This document shows positions 7,014 through 7,478 of a stretch of 7,478 bases of DNA, in pieces. The notes beneath the pieces are model-generated. The model worked only from the letters and a program-made list of their open reading frames with translations. It was not told the DNA's origin and ran no database searches. Numbering within the stretch: the first letter of the stretch is position 1; every line of letters begins with the position of its first letter. Made by a program: the position numbers and the translations under genes. Source of the DNA: Comamonas sp. (GTDB lineage: Bacteria; Pseudomonadota; Gammaproteobacteria; Burkholderiales; Burkholderiaceae_C); assembly GCA_018384835.1 (NCBI GenBank), contig JAHAYB010000284.1, positions 1 to 7,478 of the forward strand, written 5' to 3'.

Positions 7014-7022
7014 ATTTTCCTT
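7005..7022. repeat. Inverted repeat AAGGAA-N6-TTCCTT at the transport-operon promoter
   Basis: Six-base arms (7005-7010 and 7017-7022) are perfect complements around the AT-only spacer TATATT. The element abuts and overlaps the -35 region of the candidate promoter, so it is more likely a protein-binding site than a terminator. The stem is short and AT-rich. Confidence 0.45.
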
Positions 7023-7068
7023 AATTCATAACTTTTTGAAATATAAATTGGGCGTAAACAATAGCCCT

Positions 7069-7478
7069 CTACGGGCGGCGCACCTTAAACCAAGCGGCAT
7101 ACATGGCAGGCAGGCCCAGCAAGGTCAGCACAGTGGCCACTATCAAGCCGCCCATGATGGCGACCGCCATTGGCCCCCAGAACACACTGCGCGAGAGCGG
7201 AATCATCGCCAGCACGGCCGCCGCTGCGGTCAACGCAATTGTGCGCAGGCGGCGCACAGCGGCCTCCACAATTGCATCCCAGGTGGTCACACCGTGGGCG
7301 CGGTCGGTTTGAATCTGGGCGATGAGGATGACGGCGTTGCGCTGAATCATGCCCATCAGGGCAATCACCCCCAACACAGCGACAAAGCCAAAGGGGCGGT
7401 CAAGCACCAGCAACGCCGCTGCCACCCCGGCAATGCCCAAAGGCCCTGTCAAAAACACCAGCACGGCGCGGCTAAAGC
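7069..7478 (-). CDS. RND-family multidrug efflux permease, C-terminal fragment
   Basis: Only the last 135 residues are present; the frame is open to the right edge and ends with TAG at 7069-7071. The sequence is the C-terminal transmembrane part of a resistance-nodulation-division inner-membrane pump, which exports drugs or other compounds in exchange for protons through a periplasmic adaptor and outer-membrane channel. Diagnostic segments are LVFLTGPLGIAGV, FGFVAVLGVIALMGMIQRNA, WDAIVEAAVRRLRTIALTAA, VLAMIPLSRSVFWGPMAVAI and GGLIVATVLTLLGLPAMYAA, covering roughly the last four membrane helices. The substrate cannot be told from this end of the protein. It lies 127 bp upstream of cysP in the same direction. 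No terminator hairpin is visible between them, so some readthrough is possible, but no functional link to sulfur uptake is evident. Confidence 0.9.
   Translation of the reverse strand, partial: FSRAVLVFLTGPLGIAGVAAALLVLDRPFGFVAVLGVIALMGMIQRNAVILIAQIQTDRAHGVTTWDAIVEAAVRRLRTIALTAAAAVLAMIPLSRSVFWGPMAVAIMGGLIVATVLTLLGLPAMYAAWFKVRRP

Noticed and set aside
7069..7478. The RND fragment as a complete small gene or pseudogene
   Set aside because: The frame stays open to the window edge with family-matching residues before the first possible start codon, so it is the end of a longer gene cut by the window.

Overview
The window reads as a sulfate-assimilation locus from a moderately GC-rich Gram-negative bacterium, most likely a betaproteobacterium of the Burkholderiales (Comamonadaceae-like). 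This placement is an impression from protein similarity, base composition and gene content; nothing in the window fixes the genus. Coding is dense and almost entirely on the minus strand.

Layout, in minus-strand transcription order from the right edge. The window opens with the last 135 residues of an RND-family efflux permease (7069-7478). A 127-bp AT-rich gap follows, with a good candidate promoter and a short palindrome. Then comes a four-gene sulfate/thiosulfate ABC importer: a periplasmic binding protein (5922-6941), permease CysT/CysU (5006-5899), permease CysW (4032-5009, overlapping cysT by 4 bp) and ATPase CysA (2898-4004). At the left edge, on the same strand, lies the first 493 residues of CysJ, the flavoprotein subunit of assimilatory NADPH-sulfite reductase (1-1481, cut by the edge). 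The importer brings in sulfate or thiosulfate, and CysJ feeds electrons to the last reductive step of the pathway, sulfite to sulfide.

Between cysA and cysJ sits the only plus-strand gene, a complete Fic-domain AMP-transferase (1752-2873). It has the canonical [12 protein letters not shown] active site, a built-in N-terminal inhibitory motif (class II) and a probable C-terminal winged helix. It converges on cysA with a 24-bp gap and diverges from cysJ across 270 bp, so it looks like an insertion into an otherwise co-directional sulfur cluster.

The most unusual structure is directly upstream of fic. Five copies of the hexamer TGTCGC or its complement GCGACA lie between 1656 and 1731. They include two GCGACA-N13-TGTCGC units repeated at exactly 30 bp, with half-sites roughly on one helical face. 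This looks like an operator array, possibly bound by the Fic protein itself, and it also falls within a 38-codon open frame that overlaps the fic start. A second notable signal is a shared motif, ATATTC-N3/4-TCAAT, upstream of both cysJ and the binding-protein gene. It is a candidate site for a common sulfur regulator such as CysB.
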